The notes beneath the pieces were generated by a model. It did not search any database, was not told where the DNA came from, and worked only from the letters and a program-made list of their open reading frames with translations. Below, in pieces: positions 36,145 to 44,364 of a stretch of DNA of 64,000 nucleotides. A program made the translations under genes and the position numbers. Location: contig NZ_JAGGOY010000061.1 in NCBI RefSeq assembly GCF_018614095.1, forward strand, positions 73,771 through 137,770. The letters run 5' to 3'. This stretch comes from Streptomyces sp. ISL-87 (GTDB taxonomy: Bacteria > Actinomycetota > Actinomycetes > Streptomycetales > Streptomycetaceae). How positions within the stretch are numbered: position 1 is the first letter of the stretch; each line of letters begins with the position of its first letter.

Positions 36145-37071
36145 TCACGCCTCGGCGCGCGGGCGCGACAGCTCCGGCGGTACGGCGGCACGCAGCGCGG
36201 CACCGAAGGCGGCCACGGCCGGGTGGGTCGCGGCCCCGCCGCGGAAGGCGATCTTGGTCCGGCGTTCCATGAGCAGTCGGGTGAGACCGACGGACGGGTC
36301 CACGTGCCCGGCGATCCCGAGCTGCGGTACGACGGCCACCCCCTGGCCGGCCGCGACCAGGGCGAGCACGGTGGCGAACTCGTCCACCTGGTGGCGGACC
36401 CGCGGGGTGAAGCCGGCGGCCTGGCAGGCCCGTACGGTCATGGCCTGGCAGAGGGTGCCGGGCGTGGCGGTGATCCAGGGCGCCTGTGCGTGTGTACGGA
36501 GGACCGCGCCCTGGTCGGGGCCGGCGGCTGCGGGTGCCCCCGCCGGGGCGGCCAGGTACATCGCCTCCCCGTACAGCGGCTCGGTGGCGACGCCCGGCTC
36601 GTGCGGCGCGGGGACGAAGTCGTACTCGTGGACCAGGGCCACATCCAGGTCGCCGGCCCGCAGCGCGTGCGCCACCGCCGCCGGATCGGTCTCGGACACC
36701 ATCGGCTCCAGCCCCGGGTGGCGGCGGGCGAGGTCGGCCAGGGCGGCGGGGACGATGGCCCGGGTGGCGGTGGGGAAGGACCCGACGCGCAGGACTCCGG
36801 AGAGGCCACTGCGCGCCTCGGCGAGCTCGGCGTCGGCCTGCTCCAGCCGTTCCAGCACGGCTTCGGCGTGCCCGACCAGGTTCTGGCCGGCGGGAGTGAG
36901 GCGGACCCGGCGGCCGGTGCGCTCCAGCAGGGGCAGCCCGGCTTCGCGTTCGAGGACGCTGAGCTGCTGGGACACCGCCGAGGGGCTGAATGCGAGGGCC
37001 TCGGCGACGGCGGCGATGGTACCGCGGCGGGCGAGTTCGCGCAGCAGGCGCAGGCGTCGTACATCGAGCAT
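36145..37071 (-). CDS. LysR-family transcriptional regulator
   Basis: A 308-residue LysR regulator: N-terminal winged helix (MLDVRRLRLLRELARRGTIAAVAEALAFSPSAVSQQLS, quoted from its ends) and a periplasmic-binding-like effector domain starting SGVLRVGSFPTA. It is divergent from the DapA-like gene with only 70 bp between starts, and a T-N11-A dyad lies there, so it most likely controls that gene and itself. The effector is unknown. Confidence 0.93.
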   Translation of the reverse strand: MLDVRRLRLLRELARRGTIAAVAEALAFSPSAVSQQLSVLEREAGLPLLERTGRRVRLTPAGQNLVGHAEAVLERLEQADAELAEARSGLSGVLRVGSFPTATRAIVPAALADLARRHPGLEPMVSETDPAAVAHALRAGDLDVALVHEYDFVPAPHEPGVATEPLYGEAMYLAAPAGAPAAAGPDQGAVLRTHAQAPWITATPGTLCQAMTVRACQAAGFTPRVRHQVDEFATVLALVAAGQGVAVVPQLGIAGHVDPSVGLTRLLMERRTKIAFRGGAATHPAVAAFGAALRAAVPPELSRPRAEA

Positions 37072-37079
37072 CGGCTCAG

Positions 37080-37096
37080 CTTACGGTTCAGGTAAG
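37080..37096. promoter_or_regulatory. LysR-type T-N11-A operator
   Basis: CTTAC-N7-GTAAG lies between the divergent LysR and DapA-like genes, 9 bp from the regulator start. Within it, T 37082 and A 37094 are separated by 11 nt, the classical LysR-box geometry. Confidence 0.6.
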
Positions 37097-37141
37097 AAAC
37101 GCGAACTGGATTTAACGCTGAGGCCGGGCGAGGCTCGACGC

Positions 37142-38212
37142 ATGGCACAGGACACGACGCAGCAGGCTCAGCACGCACACGGCACATCGCGCGGGCAGCA
37201 CGGACAGAACGGACAGCACGGACAGCAGGCACACGACAGCGCGCAGGAGACCCCGCCGGGCAGCACGCCAGGCAGCGCACCCGGCACCCCGTCGGGCGCC
37301 GCACCCGGTGGTCTCGCCCTCCGCGGGATCCACGTACCGCTCGTCACCCCCTTCACCGCCGCCGGGGGCATCGCCGCCGAGGCCCTGGAGGCGCTCGCCC
37401 ACGAGGTGCTCGACGCGGGCGCGGCCGGGATCGTCGCGCTCGGCACCACCGCCGAGACCGCCGCCCTCGACGAGGCGGAGCGGGACCTCGTCACCGACGT
37501 CTGCGCCCGCGTCTGCCGGGAGCGGGGCGCGCTGCTCACCGTGGGCGCCGGTGCGAGCGGCACCCGGGCCACCGAGGCGGCGCTCGCCCGGCTGGAGCGG
37601 TGGCCGCAGGCGCGGGCGGCGCTGGTGACGGTGCCGTCGTTCGTGCGCCCCTCGGCCGCGGGCGTGCTGGCGCACTTCACCCGGCTGGCGGAGGTGAGCC
37701 CCGTACCGCTGATCGTCTACCACATCCCGTACCGCACCGGGCAGCCGCTCGACGCGGCCGCGCTGCGGGCGCTCGGGGAGCTGCCGGGGGTCGCCGGGTT
37801 GAAGTACGCGGGCGGCGGCATCGACCAGGACACGGTGGAGCTGCTCGGTGAACTCCCGGACGGCTTCGATGTGCTGGCCGGCGACGACGTGTACGTGTCG
37901 CCGCTGCTGGCGCTCGGCGCGGTGGGCGGCATCCTGGCCTCGGCACACCTGGCGACCGCCCGCTTCGTGGAGCTCGCCTCGGCCTGGCGGGCGGGTGACG
38001 TCCCCCGGGCCCGGGCGCTGGGCCACTCGCTGGCCCGCCTCGCCGCGGCGGCCTTCGCCGAGCCCAACCCCGTTGTCGTCAAGGGGGTGTTGCATGCCCA
38101 GGGCCGCATCCCGACCCCCGACGTGCGGCTCCCCCTGCTCCCGGCGGGCGAGGCCGCGGTGGCGGAGGCCCTGAAGCGGCTGGCCGAACTGGAGGGCGTG
38201 CCCGCGAAGTAG
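37142..38212 (+). CDS. DapA-family aldolase/synthase
   Basis: A 356-residue member of the dihydrodipicolinate synthase/N-acetylneuraminate lyase family. The domain begins near residue 60 (GIHVPLVTPF), with ALGTTAETAALDEAER (substrate Thr-Thr), VYHIPYRTG (Tyr) and GVAGLKYAGGGI (Schiff-base Lys). The first 58 residues are a Gln/His/Gly-rich low-complexity extension (GQHGQNGQHGQQ) absent from the usual 290-300 residue enzymes. With a private LysR regulator and no lysine-pathway genes nearby, it may be a paralogue acting on another 2-keto acid rather than the housekeeping DapA. Confidence 0.85.
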   Translation: MAQDTTQQAQHAHGTSRGQHGQNGQHGQQAHDSAQETPPGSTPGSAPGTPSGAAPGGLALRGIHVPLVTPFTAAGGIAAEALEALAHEVLDAGAAGIVALGTTAETAALDEAERDLVTDVCARVCRERGALLTVGAGASGTRATEAALARLERWPQARAALVTVPSFVRPSAAGVLAHFTRLAEVSPVPLIVYHIPYRTGQPLDAAALRALGELPGVAGLKYAGGGIDQDTVELLGELPDGFDVLAGDDVYVSPLLALGAVGGILASAHLATARFVELASAWRAGDVPRARALGHSLARLAAAAFAEPNPVVVKGVLHAQGRIPTPDVRLPLLPAGEAAVAEALKRLAELEGVPAK

Positions 38213-38333
38213 CGCCGAAGGGCCGTAAATCCCCTACGCCCGTACCCGCCCGCCGCACCACAGGCGACCCGCGCCGCGGGCGGGCTTCGGGAAGTTCCCG
38301 GTGGCCGGGCGGCGGGCGTGGACACCATGCGGC

Positions 38334-39139
38334 ATGAGCAGCGAGCTACCGCCGGGGCGCGAACATCTCTTCATGAACGTCGTGGGTACGGAGCACCCCG
38401 TGGCCGCGGCGCAGGAGGCCGATGCCTCCGACGCGGCACGCAGGTCTGTACCAGCCGCCCTGGAGCGCGGTCTTTCGCCCTGGGGGCGAAACCCCGATTC
38501 CTGCCCTGCTCCGCAGGGGTCCGATTCCGCCCCGGCCTGAAGGCCGGGGCATCCTCGGAGGAGTCCGGTGATCCGCGGACCCCTGTTCGGCGTGGCCGCC
38601 CAAGGCGACGGCGACGGGAGGCGGTGGCGGGTGGTGAGCGCGGTGACCGGCGGATTCCCGCAGGAGGCGCGCGACGCCCTGAACTCCCTGCTGTGGTTCC
38701 CCGCCAAGGACGACACCGACGAGCGGTGGGTGCGCCGGGAGCTGCTGGCCGCGGTCGCGCGGCTTCGGCGGGGTGAGCCCGATCAACGCGCAGAACCGGG
38801 AGCTGCTGCTGGAGACGGAGCCGGTGGACGAGGTGACCGCGGCCGGTACCCGGTACCGGGTGGTGCGCGCGGACGAGTTCCTCTACAGCAACGCCGAGGG
38901 GCCGGAGCAGCCCCGGCCGACCGATCCGGAGCCGGCCGACCGCGGCTGGGGCATCCGCACCCGAGACCCCGAGCCGGACACCGGGTTCGTGATCCAACCA
39001 CATGTCGTACGGATGCGCCGACTGGTCCGGATGGGGCCGGACGGGCCGGAGACCCCGCGGCCGTCCGACGAGGATCCGTACGCCGATGAAGATGCACCCG
39101 ACGATGGACGAGCACGGAGTGATCACGCGACAGAGCTGA
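38334..39139 (+). pseudogene. DUF5954-family gene, broken by insertion, frameshifts and deletion
   Basis: The pieces match the Streptomyces DUF5954 pattern from memory. ATG 38334 starts an N-terminal part (HPVAAAQEADASDAARR), which is interrupted by a ~123-bp hairpin-rich insert carrying an in-frame TGA at 38538-38540. The frame resumes at VIRGPLFGVA, ALNSLLWFPAKDDTDE. At a GGGG run near 38769-38773 the frame shifts, then VSPINAQNRELLLE, EVTAAGTRYRVVRADEF and PRPTDPEPADRGW are read in another frame. A central ~100+ residues appear deleted around FVIQPHVVRM. Near 39087 the frame shifts again to MKMHPTMDEHGVITRQS and TGA 39137-39139. At least three independent lesions; not functional. The parent family has no known function. 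Confidence 0.75.
38443..38565 (+). mobile_element. IS200/IS605-like end (PATE or ωRNA-3'-like) remnant
   Basis: About 123 bp inserted in the DUF5954 gene with three consecutive perfect hairpins: TTTCGCCC-TGG-GGGCGAAA (38473-38491), CCCTGC-TCC-GCAGGG (38504-38518) and GCCCCGGCCT-GA-AGGCCGGGGC (38529-38550), then ATCCTCGGAGGA. CCGATTCC occurs at 38494 and 38521, before hairpins 2 and 3. The last block, ATTCC-hairpin-CATCC, resembles right ends of Streptomyces IS200/IS605-family elements, where the TnpB guide RNA (ωRNA) scaffold ends. No tnpA or tnpB remains. Boundaries are approximate, inferred from where the host protein reading breaks and resumes. Confidence 0.55.
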
Positions 39140-39527
39140 CCCGACCCACTCGGATCGCGCCGGAAAGCATCCTGTGTGGGCGATTCGTCTGCATCGCCCA
39201 AGTCGCCCGAATCAGGTACACGGAAGGGCGACTTGCCCGGATTCCTCCGCCGGGCCCCGAACCCGTGATGTGAGTCACCTCGACGCGGTCAACATCATTT
39301 CCCTGACGGGGCCGATTCCCTTTTCCCGGAAAGAAAGTTGGCTTTCCCGCGAAGGTGCTTTCATGGTCATTTTCCGGACCTATACCGAGAAGTCGATCTC
39401 CCGGTGGAATTCAAGCCTTGTTCCGGCCCCGCGGACTCGCCTACGGTCACCCTCACTCCCGGTGGCCCAATGCCGATTCCGGCCGCCGCCCGGGCTCTCC
39501 CGTACCCCCCACGTGAGGAATTCCGCC
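39140..39527 (+). other. 388-bp leader/promoter region without a supported gene
   Basis: The stretch 39290-39420 is clearly less GC-rich than the surroundings and contains CGGAAAG-N8-CTTTCCCG, an imperfect hairpin (near 39328-39351). The frame is open from ATG 39363 into the downstream gene, but the sequence before 39528 lacks a signal peptide and coding bias. Probably a long regulated 5' leader. I looked for a c-di-AMP riboswitch, which precedes some Streptomyces cell-wall hydrolase genes, and did not find its conserved blocks. Confidence 0.4.
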
Positions 39528-40277
39528 ATGCCCGCAAAGGCGAAGCACCGTCGGCCGAAGCAGCACCCGATCGCCCGCAAGCTGGCCTTCGCCGGCACCG
39601 GGAGCGCGGCCCTCGCCCTTCCGCTGATCAGCGCGACCACCGCCGGTGCGGCCGTCGCGCAGCCGGCCGCCGTGTCCGCCGCCACCATGTCCGCGGTGGC
39701 CCCCGCCGCCGCTGTGACCGTGGAAAAGGCCGCCCTGCCCGTCACGTATTCCGTGGTCGGCGGCGACACCCTTTCCAAGATCGCCGTGGAGCATTCCGTG
39801 AGTGGCGGCTGGCAGGCCCTCTACGAGGCGAACCGGAGCGCCATCGGCGCCAACCCGTCGATCATCCGGCCCGGCCTCAAGCTGACCATCGGCACGGCGG
39901 CGAAGGCGGCGGCGGCCAGGGCCAAGGCGACGGTCGCCAAGCCGGTCACGGCGTACGGCAACAACCTTGACGGCTGGATCCGGCAGTCGCTGGACATCAT
40001 GGCGAAGCACGGTATTCCCGGGAGCTACAACGGAATTCACCGCAATGTGATGCGGGAATCCTCGGGCAATCCGCTGGCCATCAACAACTGGGACTCCAAC
40101 GCGGCGGCCGGCATCCCCTCCAAGGGGTTGCTCCAGGTCATCGACCCGACTTTCCGCGCCTACCACGTGCCCGGTACGTCCCTGGACTCGTACGACCCGG
40201 TCGCGAACATCACCGCCGCCTGCAACTACGCGGCCGCCCGCTACGGCTCGATCGACAACGTCAACGGCCCGTACTAA
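39528..40277 (+). CDS. Secreted LysM and transglycosylase (SLT)-domain protein
   Basis: A 249-residue exported cell-wall protein. Signal peptide (RKLAFAGTGSAALALPL to about residue 40), LysM at about 75-125 (TYSVVGGDTLSKIAVEHSVSGGW, listed from its ends, to IIRPGLKLTI), then a lytic transglycosylase-like domain from about 150: HRNVMRESSGNPLAINNWDSNA, with the catalytic Glu in MRESSGN, and GIPSKGLLQVIDPTF. It resembles the Swl-type hydrolases of Streptomyces that act in spore germination and growth. ATG 39528 has GTGAGGA upstream. Two hairpins follow the stop. Confidence 0.92.
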   Translation: MPAKAKHRRPKQHPIARKLAFAGTGSAALALPLISATTAGAAVAQPAAVSAATMSAVAPAAAVTVEKAALPVTYSVVGGDTLSKIAVEHSVSGGWQALYEANRSAIGANPSIIRPGLKLTIGTAAKAAAARAKATVAKPVTAYGNNLDGWIRQSLDIMAKHGIPGSYNGIHRNVMRESSGNPLAINNWDSNAAAGIPSKGLLQVIDPTFRAYHVPGTSLDSYDPVANITAACNYAAARYGSIDNVNGPY

Positions 40278-40291
40278 AAACCCGGCTGGAA

Positions 40292-40354
40292 CCCGCCGGG
40301 GCCCCGGCGGGACCCCGGCTGGAACGCGGCGGGGCCCCGCTTGGAGGCCCCGCC
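40292..40354. terminator. Double hairpin terminator between convergent genes
   Basis: A perfect GC palindrome (10-bp arms) at 40292-40311 is followed by a second stem, GGCGGGGCC (40328-40336) with 40346-40354. The element CCCCGGCTGGAAC is repeated before each. It separates the LysM/SLT gene from the convergent kinase gene. Confidence 0.8.
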
Positions 40355-40363
40355 AGCACTGCG

Positions 40364-42040
40364 TCAGGTGCGGACGACCTTCTTGATCTTGCCGTCGATT
40401 CCGGCGAGGACGTATCCGCCCTGGCCGTAGTCGTCACTGAGGTAGGGGCGCATGCACGGGACCTGGTCCATCATCCAGGGCTCGACGATGACATAGCGGG
40501 AAGTGGGTTTCGGGACGTCGAGTTCCTTCTGGGACTGCTCCAGCAGCGCGGGCAGGGCGTCCCAGTTGACCGTGGCCATGTCGATGAGCGGTTCCCCCTC
40601 CTCGACGGTGCCGTCGGGGCCGGTGCGTTCGGCCTCTCCGTTGCGGTATTCCCAGGAGTCGACGGTCTTGGCCCCGGGGGCGGTGGGGATGGCGGCGAGC
40701 ACGTATCCGTCGTAGATCCGCAGGTCCACGAAGGTGGTGGTGCCGGCCTTCTCCTTGAGCGCCGCCAGGGCGGTACGCACATTGGCGGGGGTGAGCATGC
40801 TGCCCTTGGGGGCGGTTGCGGCGGGGCCGGTGGTGGCTTGCCGGTTGCCGCTGCCTGCGCTCGTCTTCGGGGTGGCGGGGGCGGAGATGGTCGTGGTGCC
40901 GCCGCCCTTCGCGTCCGTGGTGGAACCGCCGTGCTTGTCGGGCAGCCACTGGACGATGCCGATCGTCCCGCCGACCAGGGCCACCGTGACGAGGCCGGCG
41001 AGCAGCGCCGGGCGGCGGCGCGGGGTGCCCGGAGCCGGGACGGGATTCGGGGTCGTGATCGCGTACGGGGAACCGCCGCCCGGGGTGAAGGGGTGGGGCG
41101 TCGCGAAGAGTTGAGGGGCCGCGTAGGGCTGTGGGGCCGGCGGGCCGTACTGGCCCAGAGACGCCGGGGGCGTGGTCGGCGTGGCACCGGCAAGAGCACT
41201 GCTCGCGTTCCGGAGCAGCTGTTCCAGCTGCTCCGCGTCGGGCCGCGCGGCCGGGTCCCGTACCAGCAGCCGTTCCAGTACGGGCGCCAGCGGGCCGGAC
41301 CGCACCGGCGCCGGGATCGGCTCGTCGAGCACGGCGACCACGGTGGCCAGGCTCGTGGCCCGGCGCAGCGGATGGACCCCCTCCGCAGCCACGTACAGCA
41401 GCATGCCCAGCGACCACAGGTCGGAGGCGGCCAGCCCCTCCTCACCGCGCACCCGCTCGGGCGCGATGTACTCCGGCGAGCCGATCAGCACACCGGTGGA
41501 GGTGAGCGCGGTCGACCCGTGCAGCGCCGCGATGCCGAAGTCCGTGAGCACCGCCCCGCCATCGGGCCGCAGCAGCACGTTGGCCGGTTTCACATCCCGG
41601 TGGAGCACCCCCTCGGCGTGCGCCGCCCGCAGCGCGGACAGCACGTCGAGGCCGAGCCGCAGCACGTCCTCGACCGGCATCGGGCCGGCCGCCAGCCGGT
41701 CGTGCAGGGAGCCCCCCTTGACCAGCTCCATCACGATCCACGGGTGCCCGTCCACACCGTCGGCCGGCTCGACGATGTGGTGGATCGTCACCACGTGCGG
41801 GTGCGCGAGGCGAGCGAGCGCCCGGGCCTCGCGGACGGCGCGCTCGCGCAGCTGGACGGCCAGCCCGGGCTGGGCGGCGGCGGTCGCCGGGTCCGGCGGG
41901 CGCACCTCTTTCAGTGCGACATCGCGATGCAGGGCGATGTCGCGGGCGCGCCACACCGTGCCCATGCCTCCGGCGCCCAGGGGGCTGATCAGTTCGAAGC
42001 GGCCGTCGACCAGCTGTCTGCCGGCCTCACTCTTGTCCAT
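40364..42040 (-). CDS. Membrane Ser/Thr protein kinase (PknB-like)
   Basis: A 558-residue eukaryotic-type kinase. Gly loop LGAGGMGTVWRARD, VALKEV with the ATP-binding Lys, catalytic HRDVKPANVLL, DFGIAALHG, and GSPEYIAPERV fill residues 12-275. A Pro-rich juxtamembrane region leads to one membrane helix near 345-365 (ALLAGLVTVALVGGTIGIV). The ~170-residue external domain has no PASTA repeats; its tail (YVIVEPWMMDQVPCMRPYLSD) is of the kind found in many Streptomyces kinases and may sense an unknown ligand. Monocistronic, 27 bp after the PNGase gene's start side. Confidence 0.93.
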   Translation of the reverse strand: MDKSEAGRQLVDGRFELISPLGAGGMGTVWRARDIALHRDVALKEVRPPDPATAAAQPGLAVQLRERAVREARALARLAHPHVVTIHHIVEPADGVDGHPWIVMELVKGGSLHDRLAAGPMPVEDVLRLGLDVLSALRAAHAEGVLHRDVKPANVLLRPDGGAVLTDFGIAALHGSTALTSTGVLIGSPEYIAPERVRGEEGLAASDLWSLGMLLYVAAEGVHPLRRATSLATVVAVLDEPIPAPVRSGPLAPVLERLLVRDPAARPDAEQLEQLLRNASSALAGATPTTPPASLGQYGPPAPQPYAAPQLFATPHPFTPGGGSPYAITTPNPVPAPGTPRRRPALLAGLVTVALVGGTIGIVQWLPDKHGGSTTDAKGGGTTTISAPATPKTSAGSGNRQATTGPAATAPKGSMLTPANVRTALAALKEKAGTTTFVDLRIYDGYVLAAIPTAPGAKTVDSWEYRNGEAERTGPDGTVEEGEPLIDMATVNWDALPALLEQSQKELDVPKPTSRYVIVEPWMMDQVPCMRPYLSDDYGQGGYVLAGIDGKIKKVVRT

Positions 42041-42067
42041 GGCCGGTCATCGTAGGGTCCGCCGGTG

Positions 42068-43762
42068 TCAGCAGCGGCGGCGGTCCACCGTCAACGTGCC
42101 CTGGGCGGTGCCCACCGTACGGTCGTAACAGCCGCCGGGCACATCGGACCCGTACAGCCGGTAGCGCGCCGAGGTGGTTCCGACGGCGTGCCGCTGGTCG
42201 CGCGGCACGTTGGCCGTGTAGGCGGCGTCGCCCGAGTAACGGTCGTCGAGCCGGGACCGGTCCAGCGGGTGGCCGCCGCGCAGGGTGACGGTGTCCGCGC
42301 GGTCGCCGAGGGAGAGGACGGTGCGCAGCCGGTCCCCCGCTCCGAGGGTGGTTTCGCCGTCCATGGTGTACGTGCGCTGGGTTCGGGTGGTGGTACCGCC
42401 GCGGGTCGCGGTCTCCTCGTCGGTCCAGGTGCCGGTGAGCGCGTCCAGGTTCTCGCCGTCGGTCCAGCGGTGTACGGAGGTGTGGTGGACGGCCCGGGTG
42501 ATGGTGGTGGCCACCCGGCCGTGGGAGGTGTCGAGGTGGCCCGCCACGGTCAGCCGGTGCCCGCCCTCGGTGTCCAGACGGTGTTCGGCGCCCGGCGTCC
42601 AGCGGGAGGAGTTGGCCGGTTCGCTCTCCTCGTGCCGGGTCAGGGCTCCGGTGACGACCTCGCGGGCGTCGTCCTGCCACAGCAGCAGGTTCCCCGGGGT
42701 GTTCCAGCCGCTCTGCCCGGCCGGGACTCCGGCGACGGACACCTCGATCCGGTGCGGGCGGCCGTCGTTGAGGAGCGCGGCGTAGGGGGTGAGGTCGTAG
42801 ACGATGGGCCGGACGTCGAAGGCGCGGGGCCCTGGGGTCACGTACCAGAGAAACGGGTTGGACCAGCCGCCGGTCCAGACGGTCGGGAAGGGCGCGGCGA
42901 GGCCGGCGAGCTGTCCGTCGACGGAGATGCGGACCTCGCGGTAGGGGCCGTCCGCGGCCTTGCAGGAGTACGGGGCCGCGTCCGGGGTGGTCATGTACCA
43001 GTACTCCTCGCAGCCGCCTCCCGAGCCGGTCGCGTACACCTCTGCGAGGAGCCGCTCGGTGTTGCGCGGGGTGGTGACGGCGGGGGTGGTGAGCGGGAGC
43101 ACCCGGTCAGGGGTCTCCGGGGCCGAGGTGCGGCCCTCGGCGGCGTAGAAGGTGAGCGTGACCTTGACGTCGATGACACCGGTGTAGGTGTCGTTGACGA
43201 CGTTGCCGATGAGCATTTCGACGGACTGCGGGCTGCTGAGGGTGTCGCGGTAGTGGGTGACGTCCTTCTCGACGGACCAGGTGATGCCGTCCGGCGAGGG
43301 CTCGGGGGTGGAGGTGTGGAAGATCTGGACGCCGCCCACGGAGAGGTGACCGAGGCGGTCGTACTGGCGGCCCTTGACCTTGCCTTCGAGCCGGAGCACC
43401 ACTTTGGCCCAGCCGCCGGTGCCGCATCCCGCGGGGGGTGTGTAGCTCCCCTGGTACGGGGTGTAGTCGCGGAACTGGGCCTCGGCGAGGGTCACCTCGC
43501 AGGACCGGGTCGCGGGGCGCGCGATGGGCGGGGCCGCGGTGAGGGGGTCGTGCCAGTCGGTCCCGAACTCGGCGGGCGGGGTGTCGGGCTTCCCGGACTC
43601 GGTGGTCACGGCGGCCGCGGTGGGCCGGCCGGTGGCGTCGAGGAGCCCGGGGATGCCCGTGGCGCCGGAGGGGCCGGCCGCGCCCGCGGGTCCCGCGGCG
43701 GCCAGAGTGCCTGCGGCCAGCGCGAGCGCGCCGAGCAGGCCCATGATCCTGTGTCGTCTCAT
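42068..43762 (-). CDS. Secreted peptide-N4-(N-acetylglucosaminyl)asparagine amidase A-like
   Basis: A 564-residue secreted protein. Signal peptide RRHRIMGLLGALALAAG to about residue 30. The mature protein carries blocks of the PNGase A family: TLAEAQFRDYTPYQGSYTPP, FHTSTPEPSPDGITWSVEKDVTHY, NVVNDTYTGVIDV, GGCEEYWYM and VWTGGWSNPFLWY. PNGase A releases N-glycans from glycoproteins or glycopeptides; in a soil streptomycete it likely attacks plant or fungal glycoproteins. Ends with a Cys (DRRRC). Upstream 143 bp hold no gene I can support. Confidence 0.88.
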   Translation of the reverse strand: MRRHRIMGLLGALALAAGTLAAAGPAGAAGPSGATGIPGLLDATGRPTAAAVTTESGKPDTPPAEFGTDWHDPLTAAPPIARPATRSCEVTLAEAQFRDYTPYQGSYTPPAGCGTGGWAKVVLRLEGKVKGRQYDRLGHLSVGGVQIFHTSTPEPSPDGITWSVEKDVTHYRDTLSSPQSVEMLIGNVVNDTYTGVIDVKVTLTFYAAEGRTSAPETPDRVLPLTTPAVTTPRNTERLLAEVYATGSGGGCEEYWYMTTPDAAPYSCKAADGPYREVRISVDGQLAGLAAPFPTVWTGGWSNPFLWYVTPGPRAFDVRPIVYDLTPYAALLNDGRPHRIEVSVAGVPAGQSGWNTPGNLLLWQDDAREVVTGALTRHEESEPANSSRWTPGAEHRLDTEGGHRLTVAGHLDTSHGRVATTITRAVHHTSVHRWTDGENLDALTGTWTDEETATRGGTTTRTQRTYTMDGETTLGAGDRLRTVLSLGDRADTVTLRGGHPLDRSRLDDRYSGDAAYTANVPRDQRHAVGTTSARYRLYGSDVPGGCYDRTVGTAQGTLTVDRRRC

Positions 43763-43905
43763 GGGCCCGCAGTGAAACCCGGCCCGCCCGGGCGGCGCCA
43801 GCCCTCGCGGCCCGGCAGCGGCTGAATCTCGCCCCTCCGGACAGGCGCTCACCCCCTGGGCGGGGCCGGTTCGAGGTCCGGTGGTTCCGTCGGGGCGGCG
43901 TGGGG

Positions 43906-43973
43906 TCAGGCTGTGGCGGGGAGGACGACCACGCCGTCTTCGTCGGCGTGCACGGTGTCGCCGAGGCGGAAGG
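43906..43973 (-). pseudogene. C-terminal fragment of an RraA-family protein
   Basis: Reading the minus strand in frame with TGA 43908-43906 gives FRLGDTVHADEDGVVVLPA plus TA, the signature tail of RraA/4-hydroxy-4-methyl-2-oxoglutarate aldolase-like proteins. Upstream of this the frame has no RraA similarity and runs into the neighbouring membrane-repeat gene. It is therefore a ~22-residue relic of a lost gene. Confidence 0.6.
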
Positions 43974-44019
43974 CGGGGCTCGGTCGCGGGAGTTGCGGAC
44001 GGTTCTCGGCCGTCGGTTT

Positions 44020-44364
44020 TCAGCTGCGGCGGGTCCGCGAAAGGACGAAGGTGGTGGCGAGGGTGGCCGCGGCGACAACGCCGACGCCGACCCCTGCTGC
44101 CATGAAGCCGCCGCGGGAGCGGTAGGAGAGCACCGACAGGGTCGACTGGGCGGACAGCGCGGAGCCCGTGCTCAGCCAGGACGCCGCGGAGCCGAGCGAC
44201 AGCGCCGAGCCGATGGAGGCGGCCGAGAGCGCGGATCCGATCGAGCCGACGGACAGGACGCTGCCGACCGAGCCGATGGAGAGCACCGAGTCCACCGAAC
44301 CGATGGACAGCACCGAGTCCTTGGAGCACAGGGAAAGATACGATCCGTCAGCCATGTGAATCAT
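44020..44364 (-). CDS. Nonapeptide-repeat membrane protein
   Basis: A 114-residue protein. From about residue 16 it has seven tandem 9-residue repeats with consensus S-V-L-S-I-G-S-V-G (SVLSIGSVD, SVLSIGSVG, SVLSVGSIG, SALSAASIG, SALSLGSAA, then two weaker units), giving a Ser at positions 1, 4 and 7. Near the C-terminus there is one membrane helix (FMAAGVGVGVVAAATLATTFVL) and a basic end (SRTRRS). The regular Ser/Leu spacing suggests a thin beta-solenoid ladder. ATG 44364 overlaps the stop of the DMT gene (ATGA); ATG 44355 is an internal alternative (MADGSYLSLCSKD). I recognise the type as a Streptomyces hypothetical; function unknown. Confidence 0.75.
   Translation of the reverse strand: MIHMADGSYLSLCSKDSVLSIGSVDSVLSIGSVGSVLSVGSIGSALSAASIGSALSLGSAASWLSTGSALSAQSTLSVLSYRSRGGFMAAGVGVGVVAAATLATTFVLSRTRRS

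Noticed and set aside
38334..38540. Intact 69-residue protein
   Set aside because: The reading stops inside the transposon-like hairpin and the first half matches DUF5954; it is part of the pseudogene.
39290..39527. c-di-AMP (ydaO-type) riboswitch upstream of the LysM/SLT gene
   Set aside because: Context would fit, but I could not find the conserved GAAUC, CCCG-CAGC-like blocks. Left as an unassigned leader.
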